From contig JACKJF010000003.1 in NCBI GenBank assembly GCA_020638095.1, forward strand, positions 62,001 to 126,000: a stretch of 64,000 nucleotides of DNA. Reading direction: 5' to 3'. The translations under genes and the position numbers were made by a program. Below, piece by piece: positions 55,370 to 64,000 of the stretch (positions are counted from its first letter, which is position 1; each line of letters opens with the position of its first letter). The DNA comes from Hyphomicrobiaceae bacterium (lineage in GTDB: Bacteria > Pseudomonadota > Alphaproteobacteria > Rhizobiales > Devosiaceae). The notes under the pieces are model-generated. The model saw nothing but the letters and a program-made list of their open reading frames with translations, was not told the origin of the DNA and did not search any database.

Positions 55370-55620
55370 GGTCAAATCCTTTCACCTGACACCAGTCATT
55401 CCCCTTCGGGTCCGTTCCCTCGGGGATTTCCAGCCAATATGGAGCCGAATGGGGTCCTTTTCAAGGCCGGGACCGCTTTGGAGGGTCTTGGCGCGCATGA
55501 ACTTTTCGTCATCTTTGCCCAAAAGCTGAACGCCAGATGAACATCGGTTTCAGGACCGGCTCAGCCGCACCTCGCTAGAAGGGGGACAATCAACGTGCGG
55601 CGTTTAAGGAGTTCGGTCCC

Positions 55621-56445
55621 ATGCACTACGTTTACGGAACAAACTACGGCGAAACCATCATTGCCAATGCCTATGATAGTTTCACCATCTATGGCTACGG
55701 CGGCAACGACAGCCTGACCGGCTACAACTACAATGATTACATCGATGGCGGCGACGGCAACGATTCGATCTATGGCCTTGGCGGCAACGACATTCTCATC
55801 GGCGGCTGGGGCTATGACTGGATCTACGGCGACTGGGGCAATGACCAGATCGACGGCGGCTATGACGACGACAGCCTCTTTGGTCAGGCCGGCAACGACC
55901 AGATCTGGGGCGGCTGGGGCTACGACTATCTCGACGGCGGTTCGGGCAGCGACGAACTCTATGGCGGCGGTAACAACGACGTCCTCAAGGGCGGCAAAGG
56001 CAACGACCTGCTGAAGGGTGACGACGGCAACGACAAGCTCTTTGGCCAGGCCGGAAGCGACGACCTTTATGGCGGCACCGGTTCCGACCGCGAAAAGGGC
56101 GGCGGCGGCCACGACTTCATCTTCGGCGATCAGGGCAATGACCGGCTCTGGGGCAACAATGGCGACGACCACATTCGCGGCGGCGCGGGCAACGACAAAG
56201 TTTATGGCGGCGCGGGCGATGATGTCTTCGTCTTCAGAAGCGGCGACAATGTCGACCGGGTGATGGACTTCACCTTTGATCAGGACCGCTGCGACGTGTC
56301 CGGTTTCGGCATCGGCTCCTGGGCCCAGCTTCAAGCGCTGATGAGCCAGAACGGCGCCGATACGGTGATCCATTTCGGTTCCGATACCCTTGTGCTCGAC
56401 TCGATCAACAAGGGATCGCTCATCGCCTCCGACTTCATTTTCTGA
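55621..56445 (+). CDS. RTX calcium-binding repeat protein (type I secretion substrate)
   Basis: 274 residues. About twenty consecutive nonapeptides of the form xGxxGxDxL run from residue 20 to 200 (for example DGGDGNDSI, YGLGGNDIL, RGGAGNDKV), followed by a 70-residue C-terminal domain ending LIASDFIF, the hydrophobic-acidic tail of type I secretion signals. No enzymatic domain precedes the repeats. Several repeats contain Trp/Tyr at variable positions (IGGWGYDWI, WGGWGYDYL), unusual for the family. Ribosome site AAGGAG nine bases upstream. No ABC/MFP secretion genes are adjacent. Confidence 0.88.
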   Translation: MHYVYGTNYGETIIANAYDSFTIYGYGGNDSLTGYNYNDYIDGGDGNDSIYGLGGNDILIGGWGYDWIYGDWGNDQIDGGYDDDSLFGQAGNDQIWGGWGYDYLDGGSGSDELYGGGNNDVLKGGKGNDLLKGDDGNDKLFGQAGSDDLYGGTGSDREKGGGGHDFIFGDQGNDRLWGNNGDDHIRGGAGNDKVYGGAGDDVFVFRSGDNVDRVMDFTFDQDRCDVSGFGIGSWAQLQALMSQNGADTVIHFGSDTLVLDSINKGSLIASDFIF

Positions 56446-56535
56446 TTGTCCGGCGCGGCAAATCACTCCATGTTCGAACGTGAGGGTGATTTGCCGCCCG
56501 CACCGCGTGGCGGCGCCAGCGACAGGGAGTGCAGC

Positions 56536-57093
56536 ATGCCACGCCTTTTCACCGGATTTCGCGTTTCCCCCTCGGTGGCCACGACCCTTTCCATGAAGCG
56601 CGGCGGCCTGATGGGCGCCCGCTGGATCGAGCCCGAAAACTACCACATTACCCTGAGCTTCGCCGGCGACATGGACCATGCCTCTGCCCGCGAACTGATG
56701 CATGCGCTCGAGGACCTGCCTCCGGTCGCGCCGCTCACCCTGACCATTGCCGGCCTTGATGCGTTCGGCGGTGACAAGCCGCGCGCCATCATCGCCCATG
56801 TCGATGGCGGCGAGCCGCTGCGCCAGCTCAAGGCCCTATCAGACGGGGCCATGCGCAGGGTCTGTGTGAACTATGACAAACGCCGGTTTACCCCGCACAT
56901 CACCCTCGCGCGCCTCAGAAACAGCTCCGCTCTCGACGTTGCCGACTATCTCGGATCGGCGGTTCTGATGCCGGTTACCATGCAGGTCGAGGAGCTGATT
57001 CTGTTCTCGAGCCGCGATTCGAGGGGCGGCGGACCCTACCGCGCCGAACAGGTGATCGAGCTTTATGACCGTTATGAAGCCCTCACCTATTAA
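56536..57093 (+). CDS. thpR: RNA 2',3'-cyclic phosphodiesterase
   Basis: 185 residues from ATG 56536 with GGGAG upstream. The two HxT motifs of the LigT/2H phosphoesterase fold are NYHITLSFAG and FTPHITLARL. PRLFTGFRVSPSVATTL at the N terminus is typical. It opens 2',3'-cyclic phosphates of RNA ends and may ligate tRNA halves in vitro. Confidence 0.9.
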   Translation: MPRLFTGFRVSPSVATTLSMKRGGLMGARWIEPENYHITLSFAGDMDHASARELMHALEDLPPVAPLTLTIAGLDAFGGDKPRAIIAHVDGGEPLRQLKALSDGAMRRVCVNYDKRRFTPHITLARLRNSSALDVADYLGSAVLMPVTMQVEELILFSSRDSRGGGPYRAEQVIELYDRYEALTY

Positions 57094-57290
57094 CTTCATG
57101 CTAACCATTGACGGGGCATGCCGAAAAAGCCCCGTTGGCCAAGCCATTCGGTCAAATTGACGTCAAATTGTTTGCCCAAGAGAAAAGCGCCGGACCCGCC
57201 GGCACACGAAGGGCGCCAGAGGCGTTTGCGGCTTGGTAACCAAGTTTTGCGATGATCTCGTACCCAAAGATCGAAGAGGATTGACAGGTC

Positions 57291-57821
57291 ATGGGAAGTG
57301 TAACGCGTAAAGTTCTGGCAGCTTCGGGCATCGCCCTTGCGCTCGGCCTTTCATCGGTCACCGGCGCCCTGGCGCAGCAGGTGGAAAACCTTGGCGTTTT
57401 CACCGACTGGACCGCGTGGAAGGGATCCGACAGCAACGGCACCATCTGCTACATTTCGGCCCAGCCAAAGGATGCGCAGCCGACCAACGTCAACCGCGAC
57501 CCGATCCATTTCCTCATCATCCACCGCCAGGGCCTCAAGACCCGCAACGAAGCCCAGACGCTCGTCGGCTATCCGCTGGAGGCCAATTCCAAGCCGCAGG
57601 CCATCATCGACGGCAAGGCCTTCGACATGCTGGTCGATGGCGAAGCGGCCTGGCTTGCCTCGGAAAGCGACGAGGCCCCCTTTGTCGCAGCGATGAAGGC
57701 CGGCCGCACCCTGATCGTGAAGGCGCGCTCGCAGCGTGGCACCGACACGACCGACACCTATTCTCTCAGCGGTGCCACCGCCGCGATGAACGCCATCGAC
57801 GCCGCCTGCCCGCCGCAATAA
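57291..57821 (+). CDS. Invasion-associated locus B (IalB)-family secreted protein, copy 1
   Basis: 176 residues. A signal peptide (ALALGLSSVTGALAQ) precedes an IalB-like domain: VFTDWTAWKGSDSNGTICYISAQPKD, DPIHFLIIHR, IIDGKAFDMLVDGEAAWLAS, TYSLSGATAAMNAIDAAC. One Cys pair (about Cys50 and the C-terminal one) may form a disulfide. IalB was named in Bartonella, but homologs are common in non-pathogenic rhizobia and most have no tested role. Confidence 0.85.
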   Translation: MGSVTRKVLAASGIALALGLSSVTGALAQQVENLGVFTDWTAWKGSDSNGTICYISAQPKDAQPTNVNRDPIHFLIIHRQGLKTRNEAQTLVGYPLEANSKPQAIIDGKAFDMLVDGEAAWLASESDEAPFVAAMKAGRTLIVKARSQRGTDTTDTYSLSGATAAMNAIDAACPPQ

Positions 57822-57858
57822 GCTGGGGCCGGCTCAACCAGATTTCGGGGACCAAAGC

Positions 57859-58365
57859 ATGTTGAGGAACACGCTGCAGATCGGCCTGTTGGCAAGCGCC
57901 CTCTTCGTCGCATCGCCGGGCTTCGCCCAGACCGTGCAGGTACTCGGCGATTATCGCGACTGGTCGGCCTATTCGGCCAATGACGGGTCCGGCCCGGTCT
58001 GCTTCGCCGCCAGCAAGCCCAAGACCACCGAACCCGAGCCCGATGGCTACGCTCAGGCCTATGTCTACATCACCAACCGCGCAGGCCAGGGTACGCGGCA
58101 CGAATTCAACCTGATTGCCGGCTATCAGTTCGCCCCCGATTCGACCGCGACCGCCACCGTCGGCTCAAATTCGTTCGACCTTTATACCCAAGCCGATGGC
58201 GCCTGGCTCATGGATATCGGACAGGCCGAGAACTTCGCCGGCAGCATCCGCGCAGGTTCCTCGCTGGTGATCGAAGGCAGCACCGATGCGGGCATCCGCG
58301 TGGTGCAGACCTTCTCGCTCTCCGGCGCGACGGCCGCCCAGCACGCGATCGACGGCGCCTGCTGA
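57859..58365 (+). CDS. IalB-family secreted protein, copy 2
   Basis: 168 residues: signal peptide (GLLASALFVASPGFAQ), then the same fold with VLGDYRDWSAYSANDGSGPVCFAASKPK, AYVYITNRAGQGTRHEFNLIAGY, SFDLYTQADGAWLMD and TFSLSGATAAQHAIDGAC. Located 37 bases behind copy 1, with clearly diverged sequence but the same Cys positions. An old tandem duplication. Confidence 0.85.
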   Translation: MLRNTLQIGLLASALFVASPGFAQTVQVLGDYRDWSAYSANDGSGPVCFAASKPKTTEPEPDGYAQAYVYITNRAGQGTRHEFNLIAGYQFAPDSTATATVGSNSFDLYTQADGAWLMDIGQAENFAGSIRAGSSLVIEGSTDAGIRVVQTFSLSGATAAQHAIDGAC

Positions 58366-58449
58366 CCCCTTCGCCCGCAACCGCCAGTTCTTTGCAGCCT
58401 GCCCCAATCATGATAGGGAGCGGCCCGTTCCTCTGAGCCCTGAAGTCCA

Positions 58450-59649
58450 ATGTCCGTCTCGCTCGACATGTCGCACGCCGTCCGTCCTGTGCCCGCTCCG
58501 GCGCCTCGGGACCTGATCGGTCTTGACCGCGACGAGATCGGCCTTGAGCTGGCAAAACTCGGCCTCGATCCCAAAGAAGCGCGCATGCGCGCCAAGCAGC
58601 TCTGGAACTGGGTCTACGTGAACGGCGTCACCGATTTCGGGCGCATGACCAATGTCTCCAAGGGCGCGCGCCAGCTTTTCGCCGACAATTTCACCCTCGA
58701 CCGCCCAGAAATCGTCGCCGAACAGGTCTCGGCCGACGGCACTCGCAAATGGCTCTTCCGCTTCCGCGATCCGGCCCAGCCCAACCTACCACCGGTCGAC
58801 GTCGAGACGGTCTACATTCCCGAAATCGACCGGGGCACGCTTTGCGTCTCATCGCAGGTCGGCTGCACCCTGACCTGCACCTTCTGCCACACCGGCACCC
58901 AGCGGCTAGTTCGCAACCTGACGGCGGGCGAAATTCTCAGCCAGATCCTTGTGGCCCGCGAGCGGCTCGGCGATTTCCCGGGCGGCACGCGCCCCGCAGA
59001 CGGCGGCCTCGTGCCTGCCGGTGACACCCGCGCCATCACCAACATCGTGATGATGGGCATGGGCGAGCCGCTCTACAATTTCGACAACGTCAAGAAGGCC
59101 CTGCTCATCGCCTCGGACGGCGACGGCATTTCGCTCTCCAAGCGCCGCATCACCCTCTCGACATCCGGGGTGGTTCCGGAAATTCGCCGCACCGGCGACG
59201 AAATCGGGGTCATGCTCGCCATCTCCTTGCACGCAGTGCGCGACGATCTCCGCAACGAACTTGTTCCGATCAACAAGAAGTGGCCGCTCGCCGAACTGCT
59301 CGAGGCCTGCCGCACCTATCCCGGCGTCTCCAATGCCCGCCGCATCACCTTCGAATATGTCATGCTGAAGGGCGTCAACGACAGCGACGCCGATGCACGC
59401 GAACTCGTTCGCCTGCTCGCCAAAATCCCCGCCAAGATAAACCTGATCCCGTTCAACCCCTGGCCCGGCAGCCCCTATGAATGTTCGGACTGGGACCGGA
59501 TCGAAAGCTTCGCCGATATCGTCAACCGCGCCGGCTATGCCTCGCCCGTGCGCACGCCGCGCGGCCGCGACATCTTTGCCGCGTGCGGCCAGCTCAAAAG
59601 CGAATCCGAACGTTTGAGCCGCAAGCAGCGCGAGGCGCTCTCGGTCTAG
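58450..59649 (+). CDS. rlmN: 23S rRNA/tRNA (adenine(2503)/(37)-C2)-methyltransferase
   Basis: 399 residues. The radical-SAM cluster CTLTCTFC (Cys139, 143, 146) follows CVSSQVG, and [24 protein letters not shown] and [10 protein letters not shown] are family-typical. The methyl-accepting Cys is in [20 protein letters not shown]. It methylates C2 of adenosine 2503 of 23S rRNA. Ribosome site weak. Confidence 0.96.
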   Translation: MSVSLDMSHAVRPVPAPAPRDLIGLDRDEIGLELAKLGLDPKEARMRAKQLWNWVYVNGVTDFGRMTNVSKGARQLFADNFTLDRPEIVAEQVSADGTRKWLFRFRDPAQPNLPPVDVETVYIPEIDRGTLCVSSQVGCTLTCTFCHTGTQRLVRNLTAGEILSQILVARERLGDFPGGTRPADGGLVPAGDTRAITNIVMMGMGEPLYNFDNVKKALLIASDGDGISLSKRRITLSTSGVVPEIRRTGDEIGVMLAISLHAVRDDLRNELVPINKKWPLAELLEACRTYPGVSNARRITFEYVMLKGVNDSDADARELVRLLAKIPAKINLIPFNPWPGSPYECSDWDRIESFADIVNRAGYASPVRTPRGRDIFAACGQLKSESERLSRKQREALSV

Positions 59650-59659
59650 GAGCGTGCTG

Positions 59660-59962
59660 GTGGCAGACGATCCGATCTGTCCGCTCTGCGGCCGTCCGAT
59701 CCCCGAAGGCGCGAAATCGAGCCGTCATCACCTGACCCCAAAGCTTCGGGGCGGCGCCCGCCTCGGCACGGTTCTGCTTCACCGGATCCGCCACAGCGCC
59801 ATTCATGCCCGCTATTCGGAAACCGAAATCGCGCGCCGGTTCACTGATATCGAAGCCCTCAAATCCGATCCCGGCATGCAGGATTTCATCGAATGGGTCA
59901 GCACCAAGCCGCCCGCGTTTCATGCCAGAACCTTCAGGAAGCTCGGTCGGGGCCGGCGCTGA
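59660..59962 (+). CDS. Small HNH-nuclease-like protein
   Basis: 100 residues from GTG 59660; AGGAG lies seven bases upstream, so the earlier GTG at 59654 is less likely. CPLCGRP forms a zinc-type CxxC, RHHLTPKLRGG the HNH beta hairpin with HH, and LHRIRHSAIHARYSE the following helix. The second zinc pair is not obvious. Similar small proteins sit near rlmN in related genomes. Whether it cuts DNA is unknown. Confidence 0.65.
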   Translation: MADDPICPLCGRPIPEGAKSSRHHLTPKLRGGARLGTVLLHRIRHSAIHARYSETEIARRFTDIEALKSDPGMQDFIEWVSTKPPAFHARTFRKLGRGRR

Positions 59963-60044
59963 CCCAACCGGAATTGCATTGCCTGCAACCTGCCCGTCCC
60001 GCAAACTCCGTGGCGGACAAACGAGCCGCAGGGAACGTTAAACG

Positions 60045-60461
60045 ATGGGCATCACCTACCGATTATTGGAACAGGGCGACGAAGCGGTGTTGCTGAATAT
60101 CGCCGATGGCGTGTTCGACAATTCCGTCGACCCGGATCGCGCCAGAGCCTATCTCGCCGAGCCGCGCTACGAAATGGCCGTCGCCCTCGATGGCGACCGC
60201 GTCGTCGGCATGGCCTCCGGCTTTTCCTATTTTCACCCGGACAAACCGGACGAGTTCTTTGTCAATGAATGCGGCGTTGCCGACGCGTACCTGCGCAAGG
60301 GCATCGCCACCGAGCTGATGAACCTGCTTCTGTCCCATGCCCGTGCACTCGGCTGCGCCTATTGCTGGCTCGGCACCGAAATCGAAAACATCGCGGCCAA
60401 TGGGCTCTACACCAGTCTGGGCGGCAAAGCCTCGACCTTCGTGCTCTACGAATGGGAATAG
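60045..60461 (+). CDS. GNAT family N-acetyltransferase
   Basis: 138 residues. The acetyl-CoA loop is YLRKGIATELMNLLLSHARALG (motif A, R/Q-x-x-G-x-G/A variant), and the C-terminal LYTSLGGKASTFVLYEWE matches aminoglycoside 6'/3-N-acetyltransferase-like GNATs. It falls in the AAC(3)-I-like branch by the YWLGTEIENIAANGLY stretch, but a resistance role is not implied. Confidence 0.83.
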   Translation: MGITYRLLEQGDEAVLLNIADGVFDNSVDPDRARAYLAEPRYEMAVALDGDRVVGMASGFSYFHPDKPDEFFVNECGVADAYLRKGIATELMNLLLSHARALGCAYCWLGTEIENIAANGLYTSLGGKASTFVLYEWE

Positions 60462-60467
60462 CTGACC

Positions 60468-61316
60468 CTAGGGTGCCGGCCGTATCCATTCGTTGCGAAA
60501 TCCGGCCGATCGCGCATCGCTGAATATTGGGACCAATGCCGCGAAAATGTGGTCGAGTTCGTCCTTGAGCACGAAGGGCGGATTGACCACGATCATGCCC
60601 GTACCGAAAAGCCTGGGCGGCACCGAGGGCGCCCGAAGCCAGAGTTCGGATGACAGGATCGCAGAAATCCCCGTCTGGAAAAAATGGCGCTTGAAGGCAA
60701 CGGTCGCGGCCTCGTCCTTGAGCGGATACCAGAGCGCGTAGGCGCCGGTCGGAAAGTGCCGGTGCGCCTTGACCAGAAGTCCGACGAGCCGGTCGAATTC
60801 GCCGGCCTCCTCGAAAGGCGGATCAACGAGAACAAGGCCACGCTTTTCCTTGGGCGGCAGTTGCGCGGGAAGGGCCGCGTAGCCATCGAGCTCCATAACC
60901 TTGACATGCGCATCGCCGCCCAGAAGTCCCTTGAGCGCCGCCGCTGCGTCCGGGTGTAGCTCCATCACGCTCAGCCGGTCATGGGGACGAAGGAGCCGTC
61001 GCGCGATCAATGGCGATCCGGGATATTCGGAAAGCTCGCCGTCGTTCATCGCCTCGATCAGATCGAGATAGGGCGCGACGAGCCGGCCGGCCTCGCCGCC
61101 CGGCGGATTGGCAAGCAGCCGGGCAATCCCCATTTCCCATTCAGGATTCTTGCGCGCCCGCTCCGAAGCGAGGTCATAAATGCCCGCCCCGGCATGCGTG
61201 TCGATCACCCGGAACGCGGCGGGTTTGCGCTGCAGATAGGTGATGATCCGCACCAGGATGATGTGTTTGACGACATCCGCGAAATTGCCGGCATGAAACA
61301 GATGATCGTAGTTCAT
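60468..61316 (-). CDS. rlmJ: 23S rRNA (adenine(2030)-N6)-methyltransferase RlmJ
   Basis: 282 residues. MNYDHLFHAGNFADVVKH at the N terminus is the family signature; VIDTHAGAGIYDL is the SAM motif and LVLVDPPFEEAGEF the catalytic DPPF. It methylates A2030 of 23S rRNA. The stop is six bases from the convergent GNAT stop. Confidence 0.94.
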   Translation of the reverse strand: MNYDHLFHAGNFADVVKHIILVRIITYLQRKPAAFRVIDTHAGAGIYDLASERARKNPEWEMGIARLLANPPGGEAGRLVAPYLDLIEAMNDGELSEYPGSPLIARRLLRPHDRLSVMELHPDAAAALKGLLGGDAHVKVMELDGYAALPAQLPPKEKRGLVLVDPPFEEAGEFDRLVGLLVKAHRHFPTGAYALWYPLKDEAATVAFKRHFFQTGISAILSSELWLRAPSVPPRLFGTGMIVVNPPFVLKDELDHIFAALVPIFSDARSAGFRNEWIRPAP

Positions 61317-61322
61317 TCCGTC

Positions 61323-61970
61323 TCAGTGCCGCCCCTGCGCCGTCAGGATGACCGCCGCAAACCCGGCAAAGACCGCGGCAAAGCTGTAATTGAGCACACG
61401 CCGCACCAGCGCCGACCCGACCAGCCATTTGGCGACCCAGTGCGCGCCAAAGACGATGGCGACCACGATCGGCACCGAGACCACGAGAAACTCGCCGCCG
61501 AGAAAGAGGAGCTTGAACGGCGCGTCCGGATCGTCCCGTGAGACGAATTGCGGAAAGAAGGTAATGAAGAAGAGAAGGACCTTGGGATTGGTCAGGTTAA
61601 TGCCGATTCCGACGAGATAGGAGCGCAGAAGCGTCGATTCGGCGCGCTTCTTGTCCGCAAGTTTCAAACCGCCGGTCTGTCGCACCGCCCCGATGGCAAG
61701 CCACAACAGATAGAGGGCGCCGGCGATCTTGAGCACAAGAAAAGCCGTCGGTGCCGCGACGAGAAGGACCGAGACCCCGAACGCGGCGAGACAGACATGG
61801 ACCGTCAGCCCGCAGGTTGCCCCAAGCACCGCCGCGACCCCGTGCGCCCGCCCGTAATTGACCGTGCGCGAAATGAAGAGCGCCATGTCCGGCCCCGGCG
61901 TGATCGCCAGAACCAGCGACGCCAGCGCGAAGGCCAGGATGGTTGGAAGATCGGGAATGAACGAAACCAT
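61323..61970 (-). CDS. LysE/RhtB family amino-acid exporter (copy 2)
   Basis: 215 residues from ATG 61970. Six predicted helices and the family element ASLVLAITPGPDMALFISRTVNYGRAHG (TPGPD intact, unlike copy 1). It lies six bases upstream of rlmJ on the same strand and is probably co-transcribed. Exports small neutral or basic metabolites; ligand unknown. Confidence 0.9.
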   Translation of the reverse strand: MVSFIPDLPTILAFALASLVLAITPGPDMALFISRTVNYGRAHGVAAVLGATCGLTVHVCLAAFGVSVLLVAAPTAFLVLKIAGALYLLWLAIGAVRQTGGLKLADKKRAESTLLRSYLVGIGINLTNPKVLLFFITFFPQFVSRDDPDAPFKLLFLGGEFLVVSVPIVVAIVFGAHWVAKWLVGSALVRRVLNYSFAAVFAGFAAVILTAQGRH

Positions 61971-62120
61971 GGTTGCCGCGGTCCAGGGCCGATATGTCCG
62001 GCCCTGACTAGCATGCCCGCGCCCATCTGTCCTCACCGGACGTGATTGCGCCCCGCGCGGCAATCTGGTTTATGTCGCCGCAAATTCTGACCGGGCGCTC
62101 GGCCGCCCAATGAGGAACAA

Positions 62121-63347
62121 ATGGCGCCCAACAAAGACATCAAGAAGGTCGTTCTCGCCTATTCGGGAGGACTCGACACCTCGATCATCCTCAAATGGCT
62201 GCAAAACGAATATCACTGCGAAGTCATCACCTTCACCGCCGATCTCGGCCAGGGCGAGGAACTGGAACCGGCGCGCAAGAAGGCCGAAATGCTCGGCATC
62301 CGCCAGATCTACATGGAAGACCTGCGCGAGGAATTCGTCCGTGATTTCGTCTTCCCGATGTTCCGCGCCAATGCCGTTTACGAAGGCGTCTATCTGCTCG
62401 GCACCTCCATCGCCCGGCCGCTGATCGCCAAACGGCTCGTCGAGATCGCCGCCGAAACCGGCGCCGATGCCGTCGCCCACGGTGCGACCGGCAAGGGCAA
62501 CGATCAGGTGCGCTTCGAACTGAGCGCGCTTGCCCTCAATCCCGATATCCGCGTTATCGCCCCTTGGCGCGAATGGGACCTGCAGAGCCGCACCAGATTG
62601 ATCGAATATGCCGAACTCAACCAGATCCCGGTCCCGCGCGACAAGCGCGGCGAGGCGCCGTTCTCGGTCGACGCCAACCTGCTGCACACCTCTTCGGAAG
62701 GCAAAGTGCTCGAAGACCCCGCGCAGCCGGCGCCCGATTATGTGTACCAGCGCACCGTTGACCCCGAAAAGGCGCCGAATGAGCCTGAAATGGTTACGGT
62801 CGGTTTCGAGCGTGGCGATGCCGTCTCGGTCAACGGCGAAAAACTCAGTCCCGCCATGCTACTGACCCGGCTGAACGATCTCGGCGGCAAGCACGGCGTC
62901 GGCCGCCTCGACCTCGTCGAGAACCGCTTCGTCGGCATGAAAAGCCGCGGCATCTATGAAACGCCGGGGGGCACGATTCTTCTTGCCGCCCATCGCGGCA
63001 TCGAATCGATCACCCTCGATCGTGGCGCGGCCCATCTCAAGGACGAGATCATGCCGCGCTATGCCGAACTCATCTATAACGGCCTCTGGTTCTCCCCCGA
63101 GCGCGAGATGCTGCAGGCCCTGATCGACAAGAGCCAGGAACAGGTGACGGGCGAGATCACGCTCAAGCTCTACAAGGGATCGGCAAGCGTCATCGCCCGG
63201 AGTTCGAACCATTCGCTCTATTCGGAAGACCTCGTCACCTTCGAGGAAGGCACCGGCACCTACGATCATCACGATGCCGAAGGCTTCATCCGCCTCAATG
63301 CTCTGCGCCTGAGGACCTATGCGGCCCGCCGCCGGCGTCTTGGATGA
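62121..63347 (+). CDS. argG: Argininosuccinate synthase
   Basis: 408 residues, the normal type-1 length. The ATP-pyrophosphatase P loop is AYSGGLDTS (13-21), followed by [32 protein letters not shown] and [11 protein letters not shown]. It joins citrulline and aspartate in arginine synthesis. Alone, with its promoter in the 150-base divergent gap from the LysE gene. No other arg gene is adjacent. Confidence 0.97.
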   Translation: MAPNKDIKKVVLAYSGGLDTSIILKWLQNEYHCEVITFTADLGQGEELEPARKKAEMLGIRQIYMEDLREEFVRDFVFPMFRANAVYEGVYLLGTSIARPLIAKRLVEIAAETGADAVAHGATGKGNDQVRFELSALALNPDIRVIAPWREWDLQSRTRLIEYAELNQIPVPRDKRGEAPFSVDANLLHTSSEGKVLEDPAQPAPDYVYQRTVDPEKAPNEPEMVTVGFERGDAVSVNGEKLSPAMLLTRLNDLGGKHGVGRLDLVENRFVGMKSRGIYETPGGTILLAAHRGIESITLDRGAAHLKDEIMPRYAELIYNGLWFSPEREMLQALIDKSQEQVTGEITLKLYKGSASVIARSSNHSLYSEDLVTFEEGTGTYDHHDAEGFIRLNALRLRTYAARRRRLG

Positions 63348-63509
63348 ACCACTGAGGCTTCGAAAACACACATTCCGGATGCATTTGAACCAGGGGTCGA
63401 TTCCTGCCGGAATCGATCACGAATTCGGTCCTTAGTCCCTGATTTTTACGAATTTTTAGACATAAGGGTGACAATTGGCTGAGGACCAATTTCGCTCGAC
63501 GGGAATCGT

Positions 63510-64000
63510 GTGCGTTTTCGCGCATCCGGACCGGCCGCAACTCTACAGGGGGAGTTTGTGCGCGAAGCTGTGAAGGCCGGCCGGATGTCGGCCGCCGACA
63601 TCGATGCCGCCCTGACCTTTGTGGCTGATGCCCACGAAGGGATCATCGTTTTTGACGGATTCGACCGCCTGAGCTTTGCCAACGATATGGCCAAGGATCA
63701 TTTCGGCCCGATTCTCCTGACCGCCGACCGTCCGCTCGAAGCACTGATCGGCGCCCTGTTTGGCGAACGTGCCCCGCGCGCCATGATCGTTTTCAAACGC
63801 GCCTGCCGGCTTCACAGGGACAGGGACTTCACCTTCCGCCTCAAGCTCAAGGGCGAATCGTTCCGCATACATGTTCGCACCTTGCGCACCGGCGGCGTGG
63901 TGATGGCTCTTTCCGCCCAGAACCACTCGGCACGCGCCCTTGAGCGCCGCGAGCGCCAGATCGCCGCACTCGCCGGCATTTTCGCCCGCCTCACCGAAGC
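63510..64000 (+). CDS. PAS-domain sensor protein, 3'-truncated by window edge
   Basis: The frame is open from 63483 to the right edge with no stop. GTG 63510 or GTG 63558 (GGGGGAG upstream) may be the start. A PAS-like segment is visible: ALTFVADAHEGIIVFDGFDRLSFANDMAKDHFG (about 20 residues after the second GTG), followed by FRLKLKGESFRIHVRTLRTGGVVMAL and a linker helix SARALERRERQIAALAGIFARLTE. That helix usually connects to a histidine kinase, GGDEF or EAL output. The opposite strand open frames here are shadows. Output domain unknown. Confidence 0.65.
   Translation, partial: MRFRASGPAATLQGEFVREAVKAGRMSAADIDAALTFVADAHEGIIVFDGFDRLSFANDMAKDHFGPILLTADRPLEALIGALFGERAPRAMIVFKRACRLHRDRDFTFRLKLKGESFRIHVRTLRTGGVVMALSAQNHSARALERRERQIAALAGIFARLTE

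Noticed and set aside
55561..56799. 412-codon minus-strand frame opposite the RTX gene
   Set aside because: Its Val/Ala-repeat composition arises from the repeated RTX codons read backwards.
63398..63420. Small hairpin CGATTCC/GGAATCG after argG
   Set aside because: Seven-base stem without a T-run; not enough for a terminator call.

Overview
The window is a GC-rich chromosomal segment of an alphaproteobacterium of the order Hyphomicrobiales (Rhizobiales); Devosiaceae (Devosia/Pelagibacterium type) is my best guess. The evidence is an acnA gene divergent from a ccmABCDG run, an alphaproteobacterial DUF2794 gene, tandem IalB-like secreted proteins, RlmJ/ThpR/DUF1223 homologues, and two intergenic repeat families that I recognise from this order. 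I saw no phage, insertion sequence, CRISPR array, rRNA or tRNA.

Left third (about 1-26.4 kb) is an accessory catabolic region. After the C-terminal part of a degenerate histidine-kinase-like protein (2-1042), a minus-strand operon (1260-8240) encodes a D-serine dehydratase/D-threonine aldolase-like PLP enzyme, an aldose-1-epimerase-like protein, a DapA-family lyase and an amino-acid-type ABC transporter whose binding protein contains two fused binding domains. It is divergent from GntR-Rid-SDR-aminotransferase (8443-11740). A second cluster (12004-26397) holds a LacI regulator, three Gfo/Idh/MocA dehydrogenases, a MocR-type regulator, a DegT-type sugar aminotransferase, a PotABCD-like ABC transporter, a TIM-barrel isomerase and an IolH-like protein. 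Together these look like a pathway for an aminated cyclitol or amino sugar; the substrate is inferred, not shown.

Middle (26.6-36.5 kb): a TetR repressor with its own operator lies upstream of two CPBP membrane proteases that flank an MFS exporter. Next comes a carbohydrate ABC-uptake divergon (double-winged-helix GntR regulator, two permeases and a binding protein, against an esterase and an ATPase), with a perfect GntR-like palindrome between the two arms.

Right side (36.6-64 kb) is mostly housekeeping: an EF-G-like GTPase, a DUF3179 protein, a CAP lipoprotein, a D,D-carboxypeptidase, a WYL regulator divergent from a DJ-1/PfpI protein, dihydrolipoyl dehydrogenase, two LysE exporters, the cytochrome c maturation genes ccmA-B-C-D-G (including a 51-codon ccmD), acnA with a clean terminator, a GGDEF protein, DUF1223, DUF2794 and DUF2231 proteins, a Bax-inhibitor-1 protein, a repeat-only RTX protein, ThpR, two IalB-like proteins, rlmN, a small HNH protein, a GNAT acetyltransferase, rlmJ, argG, and a PAS-like sensor gene running off the right edge.

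Start codons were moved downstream of the longest open frame wherever a Shine-Dalgarno sequence, signal peptide or operator argued for it; the reason is given in each entry.
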